From: Macrobrachium rosenbergii
Lineage: Eukaryota; Arthropoda; Malacostraca; Decapoda; Palaemonidae
Direction: 5' to 3'
Length of the DNA: 64,000 bases
Assembly: GCF_040412425.1 (NCBI RefSeq)
Contig: NC_089743.1
Span: 87,113,471 to 87,177,470, forward strand
Shown here: piece by piece, positions 23,694 to 35,267 of the stretch
Layout of the letters: each line of letters begins with the position of its first letter
How positions within the stretch are numbered: position 1 is the first letter of the stretch
Notes under the pieces: model-generated
What the model saw: only the letters and a program-made list of their open reading frames with translations
Database searches by the model: none
Told to the model about the DNA's origin: nothing
Made by a program: the position numbers and the translations under genes

Positions 23694-26043
23694 AACGAAA
23701 TAAAAATTAAGATTGTAAAACTAATCATAGACATAATAGAATTAAAAATAATAAAACACGAATAGTAAAGATACAAAAAATGAAAATAATTTCAGTTGCT
23801 AACAGTGATTCCGATGGAAATAACTTGTAATACAATTGATGTTCTTTTTAACCATAAAATTCAAGCAGATTACCTACCTGACTGGGACAGAGCTCAGATG
23901 GTAAATTGGACACCTCTTGCTTTTATTTATTAGATTTCATTTTCAAATTAAGCGATGTTTGTAGGAATGCTGTAGTTAGGTTACTACCATACAAAACTAA
24001 AACTTAGTTATGGGGATGGAGAATGTTATCCAGTAATGTATTTTATGTACTACCTTATTCGTATTTATTATTCTTTGACCTATGTTTCTTACAAGTATTT
24101 TACCTTATGGCTGTTACTATTGTATTATTGGCCACCATTTTACGAGACTTTTCTGTTGCTGAAAATTATTTCTTATCGTTCCTCTTCATTTAAGCGTGGC
24201 ATTCAGACACCACACTGTATGGAAAGTTTCAGTCTTAGAAAAAGCCCATTTCTGAAATGTCTTTTATTTTTTCGCCATTGCTTGAAATTATTCATGCGTA
24301 CCTCGATCTTAATGGGGCTGACGAAATCTGATTAATGTTAGTGTTTCCAAGAGAAAAACTTCATCGTTATACGGTGCCGTTTGTAGCTCCACGAAAATGT
24401 ATGAGAATTTGATAACTGAACTCATGTATATCTCATTGTGTATGTGTGCTTCTAAGTAAGTGTTATCGTGAAACAGCTGTCTACCTTTAGGGAGCTTCTA
24501 GTTTTGTAGTTACAGCACAAACATCCCTTCAGAACCATTAAAAGTATATGACTGCTTTCTCCTAATGCAAAATAATGTTTTTCTTACCTGGATGCCATCA
24601 TACACACACCGTTCATGATGAAAGACCTAAATAGAGGGTTTTCCTTCCAAGCTTTATAAATAGGTATTGCTCTCAAAAGCTTCTTGGCTGTATACAGCCA
24701 TCACTCATCCAGTCTCGTAGCATACATGAGGCTTAGTAATAACGTAGATACTGCATGGAAGTCTTGTACAGATGAGACAGTCGCTGGGATCAGTCTCTTT
24801 GATCATTAAAGCTACCTTCAGTAAAAACATTTTTCTTCTTTTTGAACCGACTGACCTTGGATTATGCATCATTGCTGTCTAAATCTATTCCATTAATTCA
24901 GAAAATTACAAGACAAAGGAAAGAGACGAATTTAGAAACCATGTGAAAGGATAGCTGGTGCAAGTGTGATGATAAAGTGTTTACGTGTGATTTAACACTT
25001 GCGGAAATCATAAGAAGAATTTTAAAGAAAAAAACGTTTCTTGTTACTAGATTTGAAAGAAGACGAGAGAGATATTCAAATCCAAGCATGAGGTTAAGAT
25101 TAGCAAATTATCAGGAGTACAAATCAAGTTGTTAGCAGGCAAAAGTGAAAATTAACTGAAACTGTAACACTTTAATTAGGCATTTTTTTATGACTGACTA
25201 TATACTGTATTGACTGACAAAAAAATCATATCGCAAAAGATATGATCCCTTCATTTTTTGGGGAAAAACTAGTATGCCGCGACAACATTATTCAGATCTT
25301 AAGGATTAAATGGCAACCCAAGGCGTGACAGCGGAAGTGTTGCTGTTTTGGACAAGAAAGCAGGATGGGAAATCCTTGAATTTTTCATGAAGCAATAGTG
25401 TAAGCCTCAAGCCTTTTATTCGTAAGCATAGTCTTTAGCCTTATCACACTATAGACAGATACACAGCAGCAATTGTTGTGAGGCTTGTGGGAGAGCAATG
25501 GCTTTAGTTTCGTAAAAGTTATGCATCAGAAGGCATATCAAATGTACATAAATAAACTAATGATTATTGTTATAGATGAAGAAGCAAGTTTGAAGCAAGT
25601 GGTAACAATTGAGAGGGTAGAAAGAATTGCCGAAATTGTCAGGGTGACAGAGCATGGAATATGATAGAGAGGAAAAGTATGATGGTTAAGTTGGGCGAAG
25701 ATGTATGTCAGACCCATATCAGTTTGGACGAAAGAATGAGAGAAATGATACCGATGTTAAGAGGCAAATGATGTAATTGATGTTAGTGAGAGGGAGTTGT
25801 GCGTCGTATAAGGAAAGAGAAGATGTAAAACAAAATAAGTTTTCAAAGGGACATAAACTCTCGAGTATCGTTGAGTGTTGGCGAGCCAGACTTTTAGGGG
25901 AATGGAAAGTGTCTTGAAGTTACGATGTAGGATAAAAAAAAAAATGGTTATACTGATAGAGAACTGTTACTAGTAGCAGAAGAGGTGTGTAAATATCGTG
26001 GAATCTGAAAAGAGCAATCAAGGTATATGAGAATGGTGCAGAG
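23694..26043. other. Gene-poor interval
   Basis: About 2.3 kb of AT-rich unique-looking sequence. ORFs near 24036-24335 and 25089-24898 have no recognisable features. The AG-rich text near 25560-26030 could be decayed retroelement sequence but shows no motif I can name. Confidence 0.4.
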
Positions 26044-26290
26044 CAGTGGTTTTCAACCTGTGGGCCATGGGCAGTTCTGAGGGGGGGCCCATTCCACGGA
26101 CATCTTCGAAATAGTATTTAAAAAATGAAAAATAATTTAGGGTAAATGGGGCCAGTGTTTTCATAAATTAAAGACTGTAATTTGAGTTTTGATTACACTG
26201 CACAAAATTTATTTAACTGTAAATGCAGGCCAGTGCTTAATTTCGTAAGTGAAAAAGTGTAATTCAAGTTTTGATTACAGTGTAGTGGCC
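26044..26290 (+). mobile_element. Possible hAT-type transposon end
   Basis: CAGTGGTTTTCAACCTGTGG resembles the terminal inverted repeat of many hAT elements. A duplicated phrase AGTTTTGATTACA-TG-A occurs twice in the next 220 bp. The matching right end was not found, so the extent is a guess. Confidence 0.4.
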
Positions 26291-26719
26291 AGGATACGAA
26301 CATTATCTCAGGAATTTCACATTTGGCTCAATAGCTGAAGAGGAAAAAAGTATCTCCCCTCTGAGATAATGATATATTCACTTTGAAAATGTTTAGGAAG
26401 CGAATGCTTACAGAGTTTAGGGAGAGTGGTGAGAGAAAATGATTTATGCGGTGAAAGTATGAAGGATATTTATTAAAACACACCCAAGGTTTGCGAGCTT
26501 TTTATTGCATTCAAAATCTTCACAATAGTTTTCATATCAGTGGTGGCATGAGAGTAAATTAGAAAACATTGCGACTTTCTGAATTCGTCTCAACATCATA
26601 AAGAAAAGATCTAATCACAATAATTTTTCCTGCTGAGAATTCCTTTATTGACCTTCGCTTCTTAGGACGATAAGCTATTTTCTGTATATAAATGTTTATT
26701 TTTAGCTAATGTTGTAACG

Positions 26720-27735
26720 TCATTGCTTTGCCTCTGAAGGTGACGGACTTTCCCACTGGGTTGCCAGTTCACGGACTGCAGAGCTCCATCAAAATAATTG
26801 CCGTTCTTTCCCAAAAGGTTGCCAGAAATATCAAGACTCTGTGAAGGCTGCCCATGGCATTCAGAAAAAAATATTTATACATATACCGAGCATCCCTGAG
26901 GTGTGTCAGTTCTCGGAATTTTGAGGATATTCCCAGATGTTCTCAGACTAAAAACAAAAATGTCAGGGAGGTTATTCCTTTGGTCATCAGATATTCACAA
27001 ACTTGGACATTCCCTCACTAGAATTCGAATTCTGTCAAAGAGTTCATCCCCGACTAAGGCCAAATTACTTAAAGTTTACACCTTCGGTTGCAGACGTTTC
27101 CAAACTAAAATTCAATTAATCCAGTTTACCTACTATTTTACCACGTGCTCTAAGGCTAAATAACAAATGAGAGTTTATCCCATTAGTTCCCAGACATCCC
27201 GAACTTAAAACTAAATAACATTGGAGAGTTTATCCTCCTGTTTGTCAGACCTTCCCAAACTAGTACCTAATGGCGTAGGAGAGTTTGTACACTGGGTTTC
27301 TAGACGTTCCCAGACTAGATATCAAATTGACGCTTGGAGAGCTTATCTTTTGGTCGTCTGATGTTCTCGGATTAAAAAAAAACATATGATGTTGGTTTCC
27401 AGATCTTCCAGGAATGAAGACCAAAATATGGGGGAGTTTATCCCATAGTTGGCAAAGACATCCAAGAATTCCCAGACTGTAGACCAAATAACATAAGTGA
27501 GAGCTTATCCCTTAGTTATCACACATTCCCAGACTAAGATCCAAATAACTCAATAGAATTATTCCCTAGTTGCCAGAGATTCCCAGACTAAAATACAAAT
27601 AACGTAGTGTTATCCATTTTGTTGCCAGACCTTCCCAGACTAAAAACCAAATAGGCTAAACGTCGTTTGTCCACTTTGTTCCAACAAGGTACCATGTTAA
27701 AAATCAAATGACTTTGGGAGAGTTTTTATCCATCC
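26720..27735. repeat. Highly diverged tandem satellite, ~55-65-bp unit
   Basis: Phrases like TTCCCAGACTAAAA, CCAAATAAC, GGAGAGTTTATCCC and TAGTTGCCAGAC recur in fixed order at least ten times, most clearly from about 27170 to 27660. Spacing varies and identity between units is low, so the array is old. ORFs across it are not conserved between units. Confidence 0.75.
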
Positions 27736-28745
27736 AGCCCCGTAGGCAGGCATTATGGCAATTATCCTCCTTTGAGCTCTGTGTTTTGTATCTAGCCACG
27801 CCCATGCTGGCTCGATTAAGAAGTCATAAAAGTATTTTATTTCGACCGTCAAGTTTTAAATGGAAATGGCAATTCTTTGGAAAGCATAGGCCTATCAGTC
27901 ATCGGCATTGCTTTCCCATCAGTAGCTTTGTCTGAAATCTGTTTCCAGAAACGAATAGTTACCGCAGTTTTGTTTTAGTTCCTTTACTCGCTGGTAATGT
28001 AAAACCCACTGTCCATTATCTGTCGTTATTGTTATCTGATATTGATAAAGTATTATCAAGTCTATTTGATGTTATTTGTAAGTAGATGTATCAGGTATTA
28101 CTTCATGTTTCTTAATCTTTGCTCATCTCTCCCTTTCTCCCTTGCGTGCATCATATTTTGTCGAAGCTAGTCAGTGAAATTCATGGTCTTTTGGCTCGTA
28201 CGATAATATTGATAATAATACGCCCCTATGAACCAAATTATGAGTCGCTTGCCATTAACATTTTCTGCATCTTCAATGTTCGCTCTTCTTTTGCTTGCTT
28301 TTATTTTAAAATAGACACTGTTACTGGAGTGGCGGTAAGCATGCTCAGTAGAGGGTCCCACCTACAGTGTGCCTTACTCTACTCATTGTAGGCAGTGCTA
28401 AAGTTTTTTTTCTGCAGAATCCTATACCCCCAGCCTGCATTAGTTCATTCCTTTTACCTTCCATCGCTTTCTTTTATCTCTTCCCACTTGGCTGTTCAAC
28501 TTCTTTAGCTATTTCTTATTTCGATTTTTGCCATGATCTCTATACGAATTACAACTCCAGCTTGATAAACCTTCCCGTGAGAGGAGCCTGGAAGAACAGA
28601 AGCAGGATGAGAGTTCTAAAGCTTTATTTATCTGTTTCTACCTTTGAGCAACATCAGGTGATCTCCGAAGATATGACGAACAAACAAAAAAAATTCCATG
28701 CGACGAACAGCGAGTCAGGAAAAAGCTGATAAAGCTGATAACAGA
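27736..28745. other. Stretch with no gene seen
   Basis: ORFs at 28119-28391 and 28367-28729 have no recognisable domain, and I could not connect them by plausible splice sites. Confidence 0.35.
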
Positions 28746-28748
28746 CTA

Positions 28749-29150
<402 letters not shown>

Positions 29151-29154
<4 letters not shown>

Positions 29155-29535
29155 AATGAAACAAAGGTAAGGGAAACAGTAAGCCGTAGGGGTACTGCCT
29201 TCAGTCCTCGACAAACAGCTGATGATCAAGGTACGAGTTTGATTGATAAGCGTGTTTGTGTGTGAAGCATACTAACTTGACGTTCTTTGCAAATTCACAG
29301 TATAGTATACAAGTGTTATTTGTGCATGGTATACGCTTTTAATCACGTCTGAGCAATAGATAGTTTGTGTAAATTTCCCATTTTCTTCACGAGAAGCACG
29401 TTGTAGGTTGCAATCGTGCAGATAGCCCCGAGTAAGGTCAGTTATTCACAGAGAGCCAAACATGCTCTTGGACGCGAATGTTACTAAGAAGATCCTGCAG
29501 GGAACTATTAAATATAATTGTTGTTCGATGCGCAA

Positions 29536-29536
<1 letters not shown>
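29151..29536. other. Stretch with no gene seen
   Basis: Unique-looking sequence between the TA tracts and the CT composite array. Confidence 0.35.
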
Positions 29537-29598
<62 letters not shown>

Positions 29599-29670
29599 CG
29601 TACGTTATTTAATTTCATGGTTTAATTCCCAAGAAGAGACGTTTTGGTACAGGCGTGAGTTATTAAATAA

Positions 29671-29742
<72 letters not shown>

Positions 29743-29804
29743 GTGTCACTTAATTTGATAGTTTAATTCCCAAGAAAAGACATTTTGGTATAGAGTTGCT
29801 TTAA

Positions 29805-29881
<77 letters not shown>

Positions 29882-29943
29882 GTGTCACTTAATTTGATAG
29901 TTTAATTCCCAAGAAAAGACATTTTGGTATAGAGTTGCTTAAA

Positions 29944-30008
<65 letters not shown>

Positions 30009-30074
30009 GTGTCACTTAATTTGATAGTTTAATTCCCAAGAAAAGACATTTTGGTATAGACTTGCTTAAATCTC

Positions 30075-30136
<62 letters not shown>

Positions 30137-30141
30137 AGAGT

Positions 30142-30186
<45 letters not shown>

Positions 30187-30266
30187 TCTCTCTCTCTCCA
30201 TACATTGTCACTTAATTTGATAGTTTAATTCCCAAGAAAAGACATTTTGGTATAGAGTTGCTTAAA

Positions 30267-30320
<54 letters not shown>
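29537..30320. repeat. Composite array: (CT)n alternating with a ~70-bp spacer
   Basis: A spacer with CCATACGTGTCACTTAATTT, GATAGTTTAATTCCCAAGAA and GACATTTTGGTATAGAGTTG occurs at about 29595, 29736, 29875, 30001 and 30197, plus one short piece near 30134. Each copy is separated by a CT tract of different length. The spacers are almost identical, so the expansion is recent. Confidence 0.93.
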
Positions 30321-30323
<3 letters not shown>

Positions 30324-30819
30324 CACTCACACGCACACAGTAACTTCCTGTAACTTGTTTTCTCTAGCCCCGGGCATCCCGTCCTGCTTGGTTTCCGATG
30401 AATGTTTTGTTTATTTATTCATATGGGCTGTGTGCTTGTTTTTGAAGTATGCCCGCCTTTTGCTTACCAGTAACGGTCGCTCGAGGATTTTCCAGGTCAA
30501 GGTCACGACCTATTTTCTAGCGAGGTCGTGAAATGAGTTGTCTAATAAATCGTTAGAGTTGCCATGTCATTTTGTCTCATACTTTTTTTTTTCTATAAAA
30601 ATACCGAAACGAACAAAATATATACCTAATAACGCTCAGTTATTGAAAGAAATTATCCCGTTAGTAAGCTTCACAAATTGGGTGACATGGACCTGCCTCT
30701 TGTGCAGGTTATATAAATCGGCAAACACGGAAGAAGAAGAAGAAAGGGAATGTCGCATTCTAAAAAAAAAACGAAAAGGTTGAGAGTTCCACCCTTGTAG
30801 TAAAGCGACGCTCGTCACT
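30321..30819. other. Stretch with no gene seen
   Basis: Unique-looking sequence with poly-T near 30582 and an A-rich run near 30762-30775. No gene supported. Confidence 0.35.
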
Positions 30820-30960
30820 GAAACTAGTTTAGGAGTTCTCCTTTGATAGGTAGTCGGTCACAGTGAGAAACTAGTTTAGGAGTTCTCCTATGATAGGCAG
30901 TCGGTCACAGTGAGAAACTAGTTTAGGAGTTCTCCTATGATAGGCAGTCGGTCACAGTGA
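30820..30960. repeat. 47-bp tandem repeat, three copies
   Basis: Units start at 30820, 30867 and 30914 with GAAACTAGTTTAGGAGTTCT and contain CAGTCGGTCACAGTGA. Copies two and three are identical and copy one differs at two positions. Confidence 0.95.
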
Positions 30961-31386
30961 GAGGCAAAACCAGTGGAGTTTGGGAGTGAGTCAGGTGATC
31001 GCTTTTATACATAAATCAAAATACCTTATCACGTTTCTCATTCTTTCGTATTGGTATCTTTGCTTATGAAGCTCCGTTAGTTTTTAGACATTCTGTAATT
31101 CTCCTTTGATCTCACGGCGTTTCTTCTGACGAGATTTTAATGAATGTGAAGATTAAAATCCTCTTCGAGGAATAGCTGTGTACCTTTGCATACTGTACAT
31201 GAAAGGCTATTAGTTCATATAATGTTTAAGTTTTTTAATAATAATAATAAATTAGGTTAGCCGAAATTAGGAAAAAAACCGTTTTACCTTTCTTACCCTC
31301 AGAATGTTCCCGTTCAAAAATATGTCCTTTCAAAATGTTTATAAATATGAAAGAATCAGAGCTTCCTTACTACAAATAATTTTTAA
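30961..31386. other. Sequence downstream of gene 2
   Basis: No gene. The AATAATAATAA at about 31238-31250 with the preceding TTCATATAATGTTTAAG may be another decayed copy of the retroelement end at 1786-1857. Confidence 0.4.
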
Positions 31387-31392
31387 TTTATT
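31387..31392 (-). terminator. Polyadenylation signal AATAAA
   Basis: AATAAA on the minus strand, 41 bases past the stop codon of the prohormone gene. Confidence 0.6.
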
Positions 31393-31432
31393 TTTTTAGA
31401 AAATTTTTACTGTTAATGCCCTGATCCACACT

Positions 31433-32682
31433 TCACTTCTTTGCATTAAGAACTATATAGGAGTCACTGGACACTGGCAGGATGACCTCCTGACATCCGT
31501 ATAACCTGGGGTCAACGGGCAGTTCCTCCAGACCGAGAAGAAACATGAGGTCTTCCATTACTTCCTGGACAGATCTTTTGGATCGTTTGGCTATTTGAAA
31601 GTATCCTTTGGGGGTGCCCGTGATCCGCTTCTCTTTCCTATTCAGGCTGAAGGGAGATCTTTCAAATTTCTGGGCAAAGGCCTCTAGGGCCCGTGGCGTC
31701 ATTGAACTGAAACCTCTCAGAACAGGACTTAACGTATTGTACCCTTTGCTGGTGAGACGATTTACATTGTCATCACTGCTAGATTTTGCTTTTGTGAAAC
31801 CTTGCTTGTGTTGCATCAGTTCTTCATTCAAAGAAGACCAGACAGTTAGGGTACTGTCCGGCAACTGTCCGTGAAAGGAGGTTTCAGGGTATGGATAAGG
31901 AAAGCTTCCAGGAAAATCCCTACGCTGTTTCCTCTTGTTCCTTTGGTGACCCGGCGGGAAGGTGTATTTCCTGGGGTACTTCCCCTCTGTAATGTCATCT
32001 GGAATAAATCCTTTTGCGTCGGTAGTTTCCAAACCCATCTTCGATTCTGGACGCCACCCTCCCGTTATCCGCTCTGCATTGGACGAGGTGTCATCCGAGT
32101 CATAGAGCTGGCGGAGAGGAGATTCTTCCAGATCACCAAAAGATAATCCCCAAGCTGCAGGATATTCTGGGAACTCTTCTTTTCTCTTGGAACTTCTCTT
32201 GGACCTTTTACCGAACCTCATTGGCCGCCTGTGGCAACAGTAAGAAATATAAAAGGACTGAATGAGCTAAACAGTAAACAAATGGGACAGATGCTAATTG
32301 CCTGAAATTTAAACAAGTAAAAAAGAACAGGTGAAGTACATACGACACTGCCAAAAATCAAATGAAATCTCAGTTCAGGTAACCAAACATCCAGTGTGAT
32401 TTCTCAATGAATTGCATGTTCCTAAAAAGGTATGTCTCTGCAGCATAGTCTTAGGTTTCTAAGGTAAATGGAAGTTATTTGGTGATAGATTAATAATCAT
32501 AGAAAAAAGTCTTACAAAATATCTCACCTATTCAGACATCGGGTACAATGAAGTGTCAGGTCAGGAAATGAGCAGATGATCTCACATCTCAGCCCTTCAA
32601 CGTCACATTCAGGTGGTGATGCCCAAACTTGCCAAGTACAGAGACTCCACAAAAGCACCAGGAAGCTTCCAGTCCCCACCAT
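31433..32682 (-). CDS. Putative neuropeptide/peptide-hormone precursor, two exons
   Basis: Minus-strand exons 32682-32528 and 32228-31433 join in phase across a 297-bp GT-AG intron, giving 316 residues. Residues 1-21 form a typical signal peptide (MVGTGSFLVLLWSL, ending QVWA). Residues 22-50 hold five cysteines (C26, C33, C37, C46, C49). Residues 52-60 read RRPMRFGKR: the intron splits the first Arg codon, G58 is an amidation donor and K59-R60 a convertase site. More basic clusters follow (KR, SSKRK, NKRKQRR, NRKEKR, AKRSKR). The remaining 250 residues are hydrophilic and end with a more hydrophobic module (VMEDLMFLLGLEELPVDP) and a single Cys, C297. The amidated -RF end resembles the FMRFamide-like, sulfakinin and NPF group in a general way, but the cysteine pattern matches none I can name. 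An AG acceptor sits directly before the ATG, so a 5' untranslated exon upstream is likely. Confidence 0.8.
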
Positions 32683-33790
32683 CTGTGTAACAGGAGGCAA
32701 GAAGTATTACAAGGGTAAATTGGGGGTATAAGCGAAATATAAACTATCTTCTATATGCTGTATGAAATTTCAGGGACACCTGTATCTATTAATTCATTCA
32801 CTGACTGATTTTCATATGATTGGTTGGTACTTGTTACTCTTTCCATTATGGTCTTCCCTTGTTCACACACGGAAATCAACCCTGTGGAATCTTGCCAGAT
32901 TTCATAGATTAGCCAGTCTTGTACCGTACTTCTGACCCATGTTTCACCTTCCATGCATGCCAATGGAATATTTTACATGTCATTTAGTCAACGTCAAATT
33001 AAAGTTTTTCAAATCACTTGAAGATGATTGCATTGTTGTTAATGATGCTGAAAAACTAGTTACTGTTCATAAAGCTAGTTCTGTCTACAAAGATGGTGGC
33101 ATCAACGTCATATGCCTTAGATCTTTGTTTCAGTCATTATTTTGGAGGATATATTCTTTGGACCTACATAGCTTTCAGCGCCTTCTCCAGGTGATTTTTT
33201 TCTTTTGGAGGCTGACGATAAATATCCACTGCTGATATCACTGAAGCTAATTGCGATTGGTGGAAGCTCATACTCAGCATCTATCATTGGTTAGAATAAT
33301 AGAGACTGAGGATTTTTACCGTCAGTTCTAAAAAAAGAAAAAAGACATTAGTGTTTGCAACTCGTTTGACAGAACTTCAGAATCCACACTTTACCAGACA
33401 GACACTGCCTCACTGCCCAGTGACGAAAGTCCTTCATGACTTTGACTGTGAAGCTGTAGAATGTCCTTCAATGTAGCTTCATAAGTGCCAATGCTCATGA
33501 GCTTAAGACAGACTTTAACTTCAATGCAAAGCTCTTTTCTTCGTTGTCTTTCAATTTTTCTTATTTGGATTGCAGTCATCTATGGGAAAGTATGAATTAG
33601 TTTGCTCTTTGTCTTTATTCAGTGGTTCTTTTCTTGGATTCTAATTTTGATTTATTTTCTTCTGTGGTAACTTATATAGTCCTTTTCTAGATGAATGTTT
33701 CTTTCAGGAAACGAACATACGCCATCTCTGCTCGACCATGATCTATAACAGGATTTTGGCTACTGAGATATTTATATATACATACATACA
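32683..33790. other. Upstream of gene 2, decayed sequence
   Basis: Short minus-strand ORFs at 33579-33391 and 32963-32751 read like pieces of a decayed mobile-element protein, with stops between them and no motif I can name. No intact gene. Confidence 0.35.
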
Positions 33791-33799
33791 TTCTCTCGC

Positions 33800-34330
33800 T
33801 CTTAGTATGTGCAGCAGCAACACTTTTGGTGCTCCGTAGGACGTGCCCTATGCCACGGCGTGCAATAAGTGGGTGATTTCTGTCTCTGGCCGATAGTTTT
33901 GACTTGCTCCACTGTCGGTATACTCCCTCGTATTCGGGAGTGTTCTGTCACTCGCTTCTCCCTCGGATTCTCACAGATTTCTTGTGGTTTCCTTGAAGGA
34001 GGAAGGATAAAGTCTGTGCTCCTTTGAATGTTTAATACAGGCCGATGCTGAGTTATACCCACGGCTTCTGCTGTTTGCAGTCTGTGTAACCGGGCTTCTC
34101 CTTGCATGATCTCTGCACCTTCTAATAATTTTTCAAGTGTTGGTTACGGTCGTGGGCGTCCACATAATGTTAGAATATAGCCCCTTGCTTGGGATGAGCC
34201 TGCAATCGTCGTCGCAGAGCGGTAGTGGAGTCTACTGCTGTCCGAACTTAGTCAGCATCCTCATAATGCAGAATAGCACCGTTCCCTTTGGAGAGATGTG
34301 GGAGTCGACCAACATAGTATACAAATTGAA
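33800..34330 (-). pseudogene. Penelope-like element GIY-YIG endonuclease fragment, copy 1
   Basis: Minus-strand frames give RRLQAHPKQGAIF, then HRLQTAEAVGITQHRPVLNI. The pattern of a basic H--GAI---H segment followed by EA--I---RP-LN-Q is the C-terminal GIY-YIG nuclease domain of Penelope-like retroelements. Stops and a frame change break it. It faces copy 2 at 34386-34715 in inverted orientation. Confidence 0.6.
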
Positions 34331-34385
34331 ATGACGCCCATGACCGTAAACAACACTGGAAAAATTATTAGAGGGCACAGAGATC

Positions 34386-34715
34386 ATGCATGGAGAATTC
34401 TGCCTGGTTACACAGATTGCAAATAGCAGAAGCCGTAAGTATAAACCAGCAACGGCCTGCATTAAACATTCAAAGGAGCACGGACTTCATCGTTCCTTCT
34501 TCAAGGAAACCACAAGACTCTGTGAGAATCCGGAGGGAGAAGCTAGTGACAGAACACTGCCGAACACAAGGGAAAATACCGACAGATGGAGCAAGTCAAA
34601 ACCATCGGCCAGAGACGGAAATCCCGCCTCGAGCACGCCCTTGGGTGGTTGCCGTGGCTTAGGGCTTGTCCTACGGAGCACCAGCAATGCCCTTGCTGTC
34701 ACTCAGACTACATGC
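34386..34715 (+). pseudogene. Penelope-like element GIY-YIG endonuclease fragment, copy 2
   Basis: The frame at 34390-34662 gives WLHRLQIAEAVSINQQRPAL followed by NIQRSTDF, closely matching the inverted copy at 33800-34330 and more distantly the fragment at 62064-61624. Only the end of the domain is present. Confidence 0.6.
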
Positions 34716-35263
<548 letters not shown>

Positions 35264-35267
<4 letters not shown>

